From NCBI RefSeq assembly GCF_024655635.1, contig NZ_JANLGI010000001.1:310001-374000 (forward strand): a stretch of DNA of 64,000 nt, in the 5' to 3' direction. Numbering within the stretch: position 1 is the stretch's first letter; every line of letters starts with the position of its first letter. Below, in pieces: positions 1 to 7,903 of the stretch. The position numbers were made by a program, and so were the translations under genes. The notes under the pieces are model-generated. The model worked only from the letters and a program-made list of their open reading frames with translations. It was not told the origin of the DNA and searched no databases. Origin of the DNA: Allobosea sp. 47.2.35. GTDB lineage: Bacteria > Pseudomonadota > Alphaproteobacteria > Rhizobiales > Beijerinckiaceae.

Positions 1-435
1 GCAACGGGGGCGGTTGAAATAGAAGGCGAAGGCGCCGACGACGCGACCGTCGCGCGCCTTGATCGGCGTCGACCAGCAGGCGCGCAGGCCGAGCGGCAGG
101 GCAAGCCCGGTATAGGGCGCCCAGAGCGGATCGGTGGCGATGTCGATGACTTCGACGGGCTCGCCGCGGAACACCGCGGTCCCGCAGGAGCCGACATTGG
201 GGCCAACAGGCAATCCCCTGACGCAATTCACATAATGAGCCGGCAGGCTGGGGGAGGCGAGGGGCTGCAGGCAGCCCTGGTCGTCGACGGTGACGACGGA
301 GCAGATCACGCCGGGGGAGATCGCCTCGGCGCGATGGCAAAGCCGCTCCATGCAGGCGATCAGCGGTTCGCCGCGCGCGATATCTTCAAGAATATCGTTC
401 TGAAGAGCCTGCAGGCGGCCCGAAGGTCTGATCAC
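1..435 (-). CDS. GAF-domain sensor protein (partial, 3' end beyond the window)
   Basis: Only the first 145 residues are present; the C-terminal part lies off the left edge. The start is the GTG at 435, because an in-frame TAA sits two codons upstream. The visible part is one GAF domain: GPNVGSCGTAVF at about residues 77-88, IDIATDPLW at 96-104, LRACWSTPI at 116-124 and the strand VVGAFAFYF at 131-139. In rhizobia this GAF type usually sits at the N-terminus of HWE-type histidine kinases or GGDEF/EAL proteins, binding a small ligand or sensing redox state in the cytoplasm. Which output domain follows cannot be seen here. There is no signal peptide or membrane segment in the visible part. Confidence 0.8.
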   Translation of the reverse strand, partial: MIRPSGRLQALQNDILEDIARGEPLIACMERLCHRAEAISPGVICSVVTVDDQGCLQPLASPSLPAHYVNCVRGLPVGPNVGSCGTAVFRGEPVEVIDIATDPLWAPYTGLALPLGLRACWSTPIKARDGRVVGAFAFYFNRPRC

Positions 436-544
436 GGATTATCCGACTGAATGCTCGTCGAAGAACCCGTTCCCTATCGCAAATGCCTTAAGGTCAGATT
501 GAGGCGCGGCTGCAAAGTTTATGCGGCGCCGCGCTTTCCGGTTT

Positions 545-1108
545 TCAGGCGGCCACGAGGCCCAGCCGCTCGTCGCGGCGGCGCAGGAGATGCATCAGCG
601 GTAGCGCGAGCAGCACCATCCAGGCCTTGCCGATGATCTGGCCGGCGAGGAAGTCGAGGCTGCCGAAGGCGAGATGCAGGAAGACGAGGCTGTCGACGAC
701 GAGGCCGATCACGCTCGAGGCAAAGACCGCGGTGACGAAGCGTCGGCGCTGCAGGGGCGTATAGACCGCGAAATCGGCCAGCTCCGAGAGCAGGAAGGCG
801 GCGACCGAGGCGAGCACGATCGCGGGCGGGGCGAGCATGGCCGAGATCAGCGTGCCGACCGCGATGGCACCGAGACCGGCCAACGGGCCGAGGCGGCGCT
901 GGACGATGTCGCGCAGGACGAGCGCGAGGCCGACCATCAGGACGCCGCTCGGCGCCATAATGCCGGGCCAGACCGGGACGAGGCAGGGACCATTCGGCAC
1001 GCAGACCGCGCCGGCATTGCCGATCAACCAGTTGGCGGCGGGGATGGTCAGAGCGAACAGGGCCAGGGCAATGAAGCCCTCCGTCTGGCGCTGGCGGTCA
1101 CGGGTCAT
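545..1108 (-). CDS. VUT family (YhhQ-like) putative queuosine-precursor transporter
   Basis: This 187-residue membrane protein has about six hydrophobic segments. It carries VUT/YhhQ hallmarks: [10 protein letters not shown] near residues 65-74, [15 protein letters not shown] near 108-122 and [13 protein letters not shown] near 137-149. YhhQ-family proteins import 7-deazaguanine precursors such as preQ0/preQ1 for queuosine tRNA modification. The ATG at 1108 overlaps the queC stop (ATGA), which implies translational coupling and supports this start over a longer upstream one. Physical coupling to queC strengthens the substrate assignment, but that assignment remains inference from family and context. 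Confidence 0.85.
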   Translation of the reverse strand: MTRDRQRQTEGFIALALFALTIPAANWLIGNAGAVCVPNGPCLVPVWPGIMAPSGVLMVGLALVLRDIVQRRLGPLAGLGAIAVGTLISAMLAPPAIVLASVAAFLLSELADFAVYTPLQRRRFVTAVFASSVIGLVVDSLVFLHLAFGSLDFLAGQIIGKAWMVLLALPLMHLLRRRDERLGLVAA

Positions 1109-1827
1109 GGAATAAGTCCAGTATCGTCGGGGGCTGCGAGGTAAGCCGCGAAGCCTTTTGCTCGCAAATCGCATGCCGGGCAATGGCCGCAGCCGTAACC
1201 CCAGTCATGCCGGGTCGTCCTGTCGCCGAGATAGCAGCTATGGCTGTCCTCGATCACGAGGTCGAGCAGAGGCTTGCCACCGATGGCGCGCGCCAGGGCG
1301 AAAGTCTGCGCCTTGTCGCGCCACATCAGCGGCGTGTGCAGCACAAGCCGGCGGTCGAGCCCGAGGCCAAGCGCGACCTGCATCGCCTTGATCGTGTCGT
1401 CGCGGCAGTCGGGATAGCCGGAATAGTCGGTCTCGCAGACGCCGAGCACGATGTGCTTGAGGTCGCGGCGATAGGCCAGCGCTGCAGCGAAGGTCAGGAA
1501 GATCAGGTTGCGGCCGGGCACGAAGGTCGTGGGCAGGCCGGTCTCGGCAAAGGCGATCTCGGTCTCGCGGGTCAGGGCCGTTTCGGAGATCGCGCCGAGC
1601 GCCTTGAGATCGACGACATGGTCGGGCCCGAGCCGCTCGGCATAGCGAGCAGAGAGCGCGGGCAGCTTGGCGCGGATCGTCTCGCGGCACTCCATCTCGA
1701 TGCGATGGCGCTGGCCGTAGTCGAAGCCGATCGTCTCGACCGCGTCGAAGCGGTCGAGCGCCCAGGCGAGCGTCGTGGTGGAGTCCTGGCCGCCGGAGAA
1801 CAGGACGAGGGCGCGGGAGTTGCCCAA
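1105..1827 (-). CDS. queC: 7-cyano-7-deazaguanine synthase QueC
   Basis: QueC converts 7-carboxy-7-deazaguanine to preQ0 using ATP and ammonia, in queuosine biosynthesis. The 240-residue protein has the ATP-PPase loop SGGQDSTT at residues 11-18. Zinc-binding cysteines near the C-terminus appear as Cys198 and the cluster CGHCPAC (Cys213, 216, 219). Length matches the family. The start is TTG at 1827, giving [13 protein letters not shown], with a GAGAGG-like ribosome site just upstream. It follows prs by 10 bases and overlaps the VUT transporter gene by four bases, so the three genes probably form one operon. Confidence 0.96.
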   Translation of the reverse strand: MGNSRALVLFSGGQDSTTTLAWALDRFDAVETIGFDYGQRHRIEMECRETIRAKLPALSARYAERLGPDHVVDLKALGAISETALTRETEIAFAETGLPTTFVPGRNLIFLTFAAALAYRRDLKHIVLGVCETDYSGYPDCRDDTIKAMQVALGLGLDRRLVLHTPLMWRDKAQTFALARAIGGKPLLDLVIEDSHSCYLGDRTTRHDWGYGCGHCPACDLRAKGFAAYLAAPDDTGLIP

Positions 1828-1837
1828 GCCGAACCTC

Positions 1838-2782
1838 TCAGTCGAACAGGCTCGACACGCTGGTCTCGCTCGCCGTGCGTTCGATGGCCTCGCCCATCAG
1901 GCCGGCGATGGAGATGACGCGGATGTTGCGGGCAACCTTCACGGCCTCGGTCGGCATGATCGAGTCGGTGATGACCAGCTCCTTGAGCTTGGAGCCGGCG
2001 ATGCGGGCGACCGCGCCGCCGGAGAGCACGCCATGGGTGATATAGGCGAAGACTTCCTTGGCGCCCTGCTCGAGCAGGGCATCGGCCGCGTTCACCAGCG
2101 TGCCGCCGGAATCGACGATGTCGTCGATCAGGATGCAGGAACGGCCCTCGACCGAGCCGATGATGTTCATGACCTCGGACTCGCCCGGCCGGTCACGGCG
2201 CTTGTCGACGATGGCGAGCGGGGCGTCGATGCGCTTGGCGAGCGCGCGCGCCCGGACCACGCCGCCGACATCCGGCGAGACGACCATGGCGTTCTTCCAT
2301 TCCAGCCGGTCCTTGATGTCGCGCGCCATCAGCGGGGCGCCGAACAGGTTGTCGGTCGGAATATCGAAGAAGCCCTGGATCTGGCCGGCATGGAGATCGA
2401 GCGTCAACACGCGGTCGACGCCGGCATGGGTGATCAGGTTGGAGACGAGCTTGGCCGAGATCGGAGTGCGGCCCGAGGCGCGCCGGTCCTGGCGGGCATA
2501 GCCGAAATAGGGGATCACCGCCGTGATGCGCTTGGCCGAGGAGCGGCGCAGCGCATCGGTGATGATCAGCAGCTCCATCAGATGGTCGTTGGTCGGGAAC
2601 GAAGTCGACTGGATGATGAAGACATCCTGGCCGCGCACGTTCTCCTGGATCTCGACGAAGACCTCCATGTCGGCGAAACGCCGGACGGAGGCCTTGGCGA
2701 GCGGGATGCTGAGATGGTTGCAGATCGCCTCGGCCAGCGGACGATTGGAGTTGCCGGCGACGACTTTGAAGTGGGAGGCCAT
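1838..2782 (-). CDS. prs: Ribose-phosphate pyrophosphokinase
   Basis: This enzyme makes PRPP from ribose 5-phosphate and ATP, feeding purine, pyrimidine, histidine and NAD synthesis. The 314-residue product has the family signatures: an N-terminal [34 protein letters not shown] in the middle and the PRPP-binding loop [17 protein letters not shown]. Length is typical of bacterial Prs. The reading frame opens further upstream, but the ATG at 2782 matches the conserved family start. It lies 10 bases upstream of queC; the linkage may be simple co-transcription, since QueC substrates derive from GTP. Confidence 0.96.
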   Translation of the reverse strand: MASHFKVVAGNSNRPLAEAICNHLSIPLAKASVRRFADMEVFVEIQENVRGQDVFIIQSTSFPTNDHLMELLIITDALRRSSAKRITAVIPYFGYARQDRRASGRTPISAKLVSNLITHAGVDRVLTLDLHAGQIQGFFDIPTDNLFGAPLMARDIKDRLEWKNAMVVSPDVGGVVRARALAKRIDAPLAIVDKRRDRPGESEVMNIIGSVEGRSCILIDDIVDSGGTLVNAADALLEQGAKEVFAYITHGVLSGGAVARIAGSKLKELVITDSIMPTEAVKVARNIRVISIAGLMGEAIERTASETSVSSLFD

Positions 2783-2980
2783 GCCGTAGCGCACCGTTGC
2801 AGTAAGGCTGAGCAGGGAGGGCCGGCATTGCCGGCTCAATTCGAACGGCTCTTAACAGCGCGGTCGGACGGAGTCGACCGTTGCAGTGCAATATCGGTCG
2901 TCAAAAAGCGCAGGGCGGTGCGCCGTGACCCGGAAACCACTGCCGCAGCGTCGCCGGGAGGCGACGCAGACCTGCAAGGT

Positions 2981-3541
2981 TCAGCTCTTCTTGTCGGTGG
3001 TCGCGGCGACGCGGGTGCCCGCTCTCGCGGGTTTCGCGGGCTTGTCGTCGATCGCGAGCGTCTCGACGCCCGGCGCGGTGACGAGGAAGCCGGCGATCGC
3101 GTCCATCGAGTCGGAGGCCGCCTTGGCGACGATCGTCTGGTCGATGCCGGCCCAGGGGTCGGAACCGCCGCTGCGCTTGCCGATGCTCTCGCCCTGCACG
3201 CGCTGGGCGCGCTGCTTGGTCGAATCATAGACGTCCCAGACGAAGGCGAGCGCGGTCTGGCCGTCCTCGGTCGGCTGGGCCGTGAGGTAGCCCTTGACGC
3301 GGAAGCGCGCCGGCTTGTTGCCGGGGACGATCTCCATCTTGCGCTCGGCCGCCGCCTCGCCGAGCAGGCCGGCGAAGCTGGTGGTGACGTTTTCCGGCGC
3401 TCCGGAGATGCTCTGGACCGAGACCGGGACGCCGGGCGCATCGACGCGCGGCCGGGCGGCGGTCTGGGTGGTTTCCTGGCAGCCGGCGAGCGCCAGCGCG
3501 AAAACCGGCCCCAAAGCGAGGCCGCTAAAACGGTTGATCAT
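2981..3541 (-). CDS. Putative lipoprotein of unknown function
   Basis: A 186-residue protein with an N-terminal signal and a lipobox LALAGC, the modified cysteine being residue 21. It is therefore probably a lipid-anchored envelope protein processed by Lgt and LspA. The mature part contains GYLTAQPTEDGQTALAFVWD in the middle and ends in a lysine- and alanine-rich tail (about residues 165-186). The central beta-rich region loosely recalls LpoB- or DUF-type envelope lipoproteins, but I do not recognise a named family. It stands alone between prs and the M24 gene, with about 200 bases of non-coding DNA downstream. Confidence 0.8.
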   Translation of the reverse strand: MINRFSGLALGPVFALALAGCQETTQTAARPRVDAPGVPVSVQSISGAPENVTTSFAGLLGEAAAERKMEIVPGNKPARFRVKGYLTAQPTEDGQTALAFVWDVYDSTKQRAQRVQGESIGKRSGGSDPWAGIDQTIVAKAASDSMDAIAGFLVTAPGVETLAIDDKPAKPARAGTRVAATTDKKS

Positions 3542-3602
3542 GACGCCTCCCGCCCTTTGGGCTGTGGACTGCTTCGAGATTCCCTGCGCGCCCTTAGTAA
3601 GC

Positions 3603-4754
3603 TCAACGGATGGCGAGGTCCAGATCAGGCAGGTTCAAGGCCTCGGCGCCGCCTTCGCCGACCAGATAGGTCCGGCCCAGGCACATCGCGGTTTCGCTGG
3701 CGGAATCCATCAGGATCATATGGGCGAACATCACCATGCCCGGCACGATCGGCCAGTCATTGGCCTCGTAGAACATCGGCCAATCCATCCAGGACGGGGT
3801 GAATTTGGCGCCCAGCGAATAGCCGCAGGCATTGAGCCGGTGCTGCGCCAGGCCATGCTCGTCGAAGACGCGGGCATGGGCGGCGAAGACGTCTCCAGCG
3901 GTGCGGCCGGGCTTCAATTCGGCCTCGCAGGCGAGCAGGGCGTCGCGGGCGGCGGCGTGATAGGGGCGGTGGAGCGGGCGCGGCTCGCCGACGATGACGG
4001 TACGCATCGCGGCGACGTGATAGTGCCGGTCGGTGCCGGCGAATTCGAGGGTGATCTGGTCGTTGGCATCGAGCCGGCGCCGGCCGGACTTGTAGCGGCA
4101 GAGCAGGGCATCGCGGCCGGAGCCGATGATGAACTCGTTGGCGGGATAGTCGCCGCCGCCTGCGAAGATCGCGTTGTGCTGGGCGGCGAGGATCTCGCCC
4201 TCGTCGGCGCCCGCCCGGATCGCGGTGAGCGCCGCGCGGTCGGCCGCGTCGGCAAGCACGGCGGCACGCCTGACATAGGCGATCTCCTCCGCCGATTTCA
4301 CGGCGCGCAGGCGCGTCACGATCAGCGAGGCGTCGGCGAGATCGGCCTGCCCGGCGAAGCGGGCTTCCAGCTTGCGGTAGTTCGAGGCGACGAGGCCATA
4401 GGATTCGAATTCCACGCCGATGCGCTTGCCGGCGAGGCCGAGATCGCGGGTCAGCGCCAGCAGGTCGGCTGTGGGATCGGCGTCGCGGCCGTCCTTCCAG
4501 ATGCGGATATCGCTGAGATTCGAGGTCTGCCGCGCCTGCCGGAGATCAGCGGAGCGGGTCAGCAGCGCCATGGTGCCGTCGGCCCTGACCACGAGGCACT
4601 GGAAGAAGCAGAAGCCGAAGGTGTCGTATCCGGTCAGCCAGAACATCGATTCCTGCTGGAACAGGAAGAGCGCGTCGAGGCGGTCTTTCTGCATCGCGGC
4701 CAGCAGGGCCTCGCGGCGGCGGGCGAATTCGGCGGGCGTGAAATGCAGAGCCAT
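3603..4754 (-). CDS. M24-fold (creatinase/DoeA-like) hydrolase lacking the peptidase metal ligands
   Basis: The 383-residue protein has the two-domain layout of Xaa-Pro aminopeptidase/creatinase proteins: an N-terminal creatinase domain (about 1-155) and a C-terminal pita-bread domain (about 160-375). The usual M24 ligands are not conserved. In the segment ITLEFAGTDRHYHVAAMRT the first Asp aligns with Glu and the second with Ala. The GHG-type His position reads GYSLG, and the GMxxxxE position reads GMVMFAHM. This pattern resembles metal-independent relatives such as creatinase and ectoine hydrolase DoeA, which cleave non-peptide C-N bonds. The substrate is unknown. It is probably a single gene, divergent from ubiK. 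Confidence 0.82.
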   Translation of the reverse strand: MALHFTPAEFARRREALLAAMQKDRLDALFLFQQESMFWLTGYDTFGFCFFQCLVVRADGTMALLTRSADLRQARQTSNLSDIRIWKDGRDADPTADLLALTRDLGLAGKRIGVEFESYGLVASNYRKLEARFAGQADLADASLIVTRLRAVKSAEEIAYVRRAAVLADAADRAALTAIRAGADEGEILAAQHNAIFAGGGDYPANEFIIGSGRDALLCRYKSGRRRLDANDQITLEFAGTDRHYHVAAMRTVIVGEPRPLHRPYHAAARDALLACEAELKPGRTAGDVFAAHARVFDEHGLAQHRLNACGYSLGAKFTPSWMDWPMFYEANDWPIVPGMVMFAHMILMDSASETAMCLGRTYLVGEGGAEALNLPDLDLAIR

Positions 4755-4894
4755 GGCGCTGTTCCTCCGGGCGGTCGCGCATGTGAGCGTGCCGGCTGCC
4801 GAGGAGCAAGTCCGACAACCGGTCGCAATTGCGGCCCTCGTGCAGGCTGCCTATAGGCTGTCGTCAGACAATTTCGCCCCTAAGGGAGAGAGCC

Positions 4895-5149
4895 ATGGTC
4901 AACCCCGGCAACCGCATCCTCGACGATATCGCCCGGCTCGCCACCGATGCTGCCGGTGCGGCGCAGGGCGTGCGGCGCGAGGTCGAGACGGTGGTGAAGA
5001 CGCAGATCGAACGCCTGCTGCGCGACCTCGACGTCGTCACCCGCGAAGAGTTCGAGGCGGTGCGCGAGATGGCGCTGATCGCCCGCGAGGAGAACGACAA
5101 GCTCGCCGCGCGGCTGACGGCGCTGGAAGAGAAGCTCGGCAAGGCCTGA
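4895..5149 (+). CDS. ubiK: UbiK/BMFP-family accessory factor
   Basis: An 84-residue, highly charged, largely helical protein that starts MVNPGNRILDDIARLA and ends in a heptad-like coiled coil (about residues 45-82, with LAARLTALEEKLGK). UbiK-family proteins assist ubiquinone biosynthesis with UbiJ and are membrane-fusogenic in vitro (BMFP, from the Brucella homologue). The ATG at 4895, preceded by AGGGAGAG, is chosen over an upstream in-frame ATG. It is probably monocistronic and is followed by a strong hairpin starting 15 bases after the stop. Confidence 0.85.
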   Translation: MVNPGNRILDDIARLATDAAGAAQGVRREVETVVKTQIERLLRDLDVVTREEFEAVREMALIAREENDKLAARLTALEEKLGKA

Positions 5150-5163
5150 TCGCCCTGAGGTTA

Positions 5164-5422
5164 TGTCCACAGCCATGTGCTGTGGACAGCCCTCCAGAGG
5201 GATTGAGCCCGCCGGCCGAATCCGCGGAGCTTGGCGCCGTGTTGGGAGCGTCACAGCGCCTGCGCTATCGTCGGTGGAAAGAATTGATTCGTCGGGCGGA
5301 TTCGTCCTGCCGCGCCGGATGGGAGCCTCTCCGTCGAGAGGCTCCGGAGGTGTGTTGCGTTCCTTCGGCTTTCCAGTCGCCGTGTTCCTCTTCTCGAACG
5401 CGCCGGATGCACCCGCATCCGG
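5164..5422 (+). promoter_or_regulatory. Hairpin-rich leader upstream of ybjN-like gene
   Basis: The 290-base stretch between ubiK and the YbjN gene has no convincing reading frame but holds three strong dyads. The first has arms TGTCCACAGC/GCTGTGGACA (5164-5173 and 5179-5188). The second has arms GGAGCCTCTC/GAGAGGCTCC (5322-5331 and 5336-5345). The third has arms CCGGATGC/GCATCCGG (5403-5410 and 5415-5422), ending 17 bases before the ATG. None is followed by a T-run. The first may end the ubiK transcript; the other two could be a structured 5' leader or part of a small RNA. I do not recognise a known riboswitch. Confidence 0.4.
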
Positions 5423-5439
5423 AAGGTGGACCTTAGGGC

Positions 5440-5946
5440 ATGATAGACCTCGATATGGACGCCGAGCTCGATCGGCCTTCCAACCCGCTCGACCTGTTCG
5501 AACGCCTCGCCGCACTCAATGACTGGGCGTTCGACCGCGACAGCGAGGACGAGCTTTCGGTCGCCGTCACCGGTGGCTGGTCGGAATACCAGGTTGCCGT
5601 CACTTGGCTCGCCGAGGTGGAGGCGCTGCATATCGCCTGCGCCTTCGACCTGAAGGTGCCGGAGCGGCGGCGCGGCGAGGTGCTTCAGCTCGTCAGCCTC
5701 GTCAACGAGCAGCTCTGGCTCGGCCATTTCGATCTCTGGAGCAGCGAAAGCGTGGTGATGTACCGCCACGGCCTGTTGCTCTCCGGTGGGGCCGAGCCGA
5801 CTGAGGAGCAGGCGGCGGCGCTGGTGAAGGCCGCGGTCGAGGCCTGCGAGCGCTACTACCAGGCTTTCCAGTTCGTCGTCTGGGCCGGCAAGACCGCCCG
5901 GGAAGGCATGGAAGGCGCGATCCTGGAGACGGTCGGCGAGGCCTGA
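5440..5946 (+). CDS. YbjN domain-containing protein
   Basis: This 168-residue acidic protein matches the YbjN/type III secretion chaperone-like fold seen across Rhizobiales. Supporting segments are WAFDRDSEDELSVAVTGGWS near residues 28-47 and LWSSESVVMYRHGL near 98-111. No catalytic motif or signal is visible, so it is cytoplasmic. In enterobacteria YbjN affects motility and stress behaviour; its biochemical role is not established. It is followed by proC, a neighbour pair common in this order. The leader carries conspicuous hairpins. Confidence 0.8.
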   Translation: MIDLDMDAELDRPSNPLDLFERLAALNDWAFDRDSEDELSVAVTGGWSEYQVAVTWLAEVEALHIACAFDLKVPERRRGEVLQLVSLVNEQLWLGHFDLWSSESVVMYRHGLLLSGGAEPTEEQAAALVKAAVEACERYYQAFQFVVWAGKTAREGMEGAILETVGEA

Positions 5947-6063
5947 GCCGCCGCGCCGCCACCTTGACCGGGCTTGACCCGGTCAGCCCTTGCAGGCTCT
6001 GGTCTTGTGCTGCCCGGGAGCAAGTCCGGGCGCGTGCCCTGTCTCCAAGCGATGAGAACCGCC

Positions 6064-6885
6064 ATGACCGCTTCCCTGCCGCAATCGCTCGTCCTCATCG
6101 GCGCGGGCAAGATGGGCGGCGCGATGCTGGAGGGCTGGCTGCGCATCGGCATCGATCCCAAGGGCATCAGCCTGATCGATCCCAAGCCGTCGGACGAGAT
6201 GGTCGCGCTCGCCAATGAGAAGTGCATGAGGGTCAATCCTTCGGCCAAGGAGATTCCTGCCGCCGATGTCGTCGTGCTCGCGACCAAGCCGCAGATGCTC
6301 GATACGGCGGCCCCGGCCGTGCAGGCCTTCATTCATCCCCGCACGCTGCTGATCTCGATCCTCGCCGGCAAGACGCTGGGCGATCTCGCGGCGCGCCTGC
6401 CCAATGCCGGCGCGATCATCCGCGCCATGCCGAACCTGCCGGCGGCCGTGCAGCGCGGCGCCACGGCGGCTGCTCCCGGCAAGGGTGTGAGTGCCGCCCA
6501 GCGCGCCACCGCCGATGCGCTGCTCGGCAGCATCGGCAAGGTCGAATGGCTCGACGACGAGGGGCTGATCGATGCGGTCACAGCCGTGTCGGGTTCCGGC
6601 CCTGCCTATGTCTTCCATCTCGTCGAATGCCTTGCCGCCGCAGGCAAGGATGCCGGCCTGCCGGCCGATGTCGCGGAACGGCTGGCGCGGGCGACGGTCG
6701 AAGGCGCTGGTGAATTGCTGTTCCAGTCGCCGCTGCCTCCGGGCACGCTGCGCCAGAATGTGACCTCGCCCGGCGGGACCACCGCCGCTGCGCTCGAGGT
6801 GCTGATGGCCGAGGACGGCATGAAGCCGCTCATGCGCAAGGCGGTGGCTGCTGCCAAACGTCGCGCCGGCGAGCTTTCCGGCTGA
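6064..6885 (+). CDS. proC: Pyrroline-5-carboxylate reductase
   Basis: ProC reduces 1-pyrroline-5-carboxylate to proline with NADPH, the last step of proline synthesis. The 273-residue protein starts MTASLPQSLVLIGAGKMGGA, showing the Rossmann GxGxxG loop. It has VLATKPQ, a RAMPNLPA segment, the signature region SGSGPAYVF at about 175-183, and the C-terminal family motif around LRQNVTSPGGTTAAAL. In-frame ATGs exist upstream (for example at 6052), but the one at 6064 fits the family length. A long imperfect hairpin overlaps its stop codon. Confidence 0.96.
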   Translation: MTASLPQSLVLIGAGKMGGAMLEGWLRIGIDPKGISLIDPKPSDEMVALANEKCMRVNPSAKEIPAADVVVLATKPQMLDTAAPAVQAFIHPRTLLISILAGKTLGDLAARLPNAGAIIRAMPNLPAAVQRGATAAAPGKGVSAAQRATADALLGSIGKVEWLDDEGLIDAVTAVSGSGPAYVFHLVECLAAAGKDAGLPADVAERLARATVEGAGELLFQSPLPPGTLRQNVTSPGGTTAAALEVLMAEDGMKPLMRKAVAAAKRRAGELSG

Positions 6886-6923
6886 ATTTTCCTGCCTTTC
6901 TGTCGAAAGGCCAGAAAATTCAG
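6882..6923 (+). terminator. Extended hairpin overlapping the proC stop codon
   Basis: The sequence from 6882 to 6923 folds into a long stem: outer arms CTGAATTTTC and GAAAATTCAG, inner arms CCTTTC and GAAAGG, around a TGTC loop. The TGA stop of proC lies inside the 5' arm. It is strong and partly A/T-rich but lacks a clean downstream T-run (ATTGTTG follows), so termination is likely but not certain. It could equally protect the 3' end. Confidence 0.5.
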
Positions 6924-7051
6924 ATTGTTGCATGACGCATTTTCTTCACGCGAACCGGTTTCCACTTCGCTCGAAAATGCTGCCGACAGCCTTCCACCCG
7001 CCACGATAGCGGCCTAACCTCCTCTCGACGCGAAGCGAGAGGAGCTGTCCC

Positions 7052-7786
7052 ATGGCCCGCAAACCCGTTTCCACCCAGCCCGAGGCTGCGCCCGTGATCG
7101 ATCCGCGCCGTCGCGCGGTCGATGCCTTGATGAAGCTCGCCACCGAGCGGCCCTGGGACCAGATCGAGCTGCCGGACATCGCCGCCGAGGCCGGGCTGAC
7201 GTTGGCGCAATTGCGCGGGCTGTTCCCGTCGAAGCTCGCGATGCTCGGCGGTGTGACCCGCATCGTCGACGATGCCGTTCTGGCCAATGCCTCGGACGAT
7301 CTTGCGGGCGAGCCGGTCAAGGAGCGGATGTTCGACCTCGTGATGCGCCGGCTCGATGCGATGGCGCCCTACAAGGCCGGCTTGCGTAAGATCGCGCCGG
7401 TCATCCGCCGCGATCCGCTGGCGCTGGCGGCGCTCAATCGCGGCGCGGTCAATTCCTGGCGCTACATGCTGGCCTCGGCCGGCATCCCGACCGAGGATTC
7501 GCTGGGGCACCTGCGCGTGCAGGGCGCGGTGCTGCTGATGGCGCGGGTCTCCGAGGCCTGGCTCGACGATGACGAGCCGGAGCTGTCGAAGACGATGGCG
7601 CGGCTCGATCGCGAGCTGAAGACGGCCGGGCGCATCATGGCCCGCGTCGAGGACGTACACCGGCTGACGGCGCCGTTCCGCGGGCTGGCGCGGGCGATCT
7701 GTTCGGGACGCCCTCTCAGGGGCCGCCGCCGCGAGCGGGCGTCGGAGCGTGGGGAAGACAACGAGGATTACGCGCCGGCGATCTGA
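7052..7786 (+). CDS. TetR-type transcriptional regulator
   Basis: A 244-residue protein whose first 70 residues look like a TetR helix-turn-helix: a helix near RAVDALMKLATE, then IELPDIAAEAGLTLAQLRGLFPSK, with a final cue to a recognition helix. The remainder is helical and ligand-binding-like, ending in an arginine-rich tail that looks disordered. Some Rhizobiales annotate relatives as TetR or as COQ9-like proteins because of shared topology. It has no obvious partner gene; the downstream neighbour is the chemoreceptor. Its target is unknown. Confidence 0.75.
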   Translation: MARKPVSTQPEAAPVIDPRRRAVDALMKLATERPWDQIELPDIAAEAGLTLAQLRGLFPSKLAMLGGVTRIVDDAVLANASDDLAGEPVKERMFDLVMRRLDAMAPYKAGLRKIAPVIRRDPLALAALNRGAVNSWRYMLASAGIPTEDSLGHLRVQGAVLLMARVSEAWLDDDEPELSKTMARLDRELKTAGRIMARVEDVHRLTAPFRGLARAICSGRPLRGRRRERASERGEDNEDYAPAI

Positions 7787-7903
7787 ACGCAGGGGCGGCT
7801 TCGCGGCCCTGCGACAAAATGTGGCGAAATCGGGTCAACGTTAAGCGTACCTTAGCCAATTTTGAGCGAATGAGGGGAATCCCCATCCGCGCAGGATACG
7901 CGA

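Noticed and set aside
2948-2967. A perfect stem GCGTCGCC/GGCGACGC after the lipoprotein gene, as a terminator
   Set aside because: There is no T-run on either strand; kept only as a possible structural hairpin.
1775-3802. A 675-residue plus-strand frame across prs and the lipoprotein gene
   Set aside because: It is antisense to two confident genes and rich in Arg/Asp/Gly with no motif.
5162-5172. A DnaA-box-like TTATGTCCACA before the ybjN leader
   Set aside because: The consensus TTATCCACA is broken by a two-base insertion and no cluster of boxes lies nearby; it is part of a hairpin arm instead.
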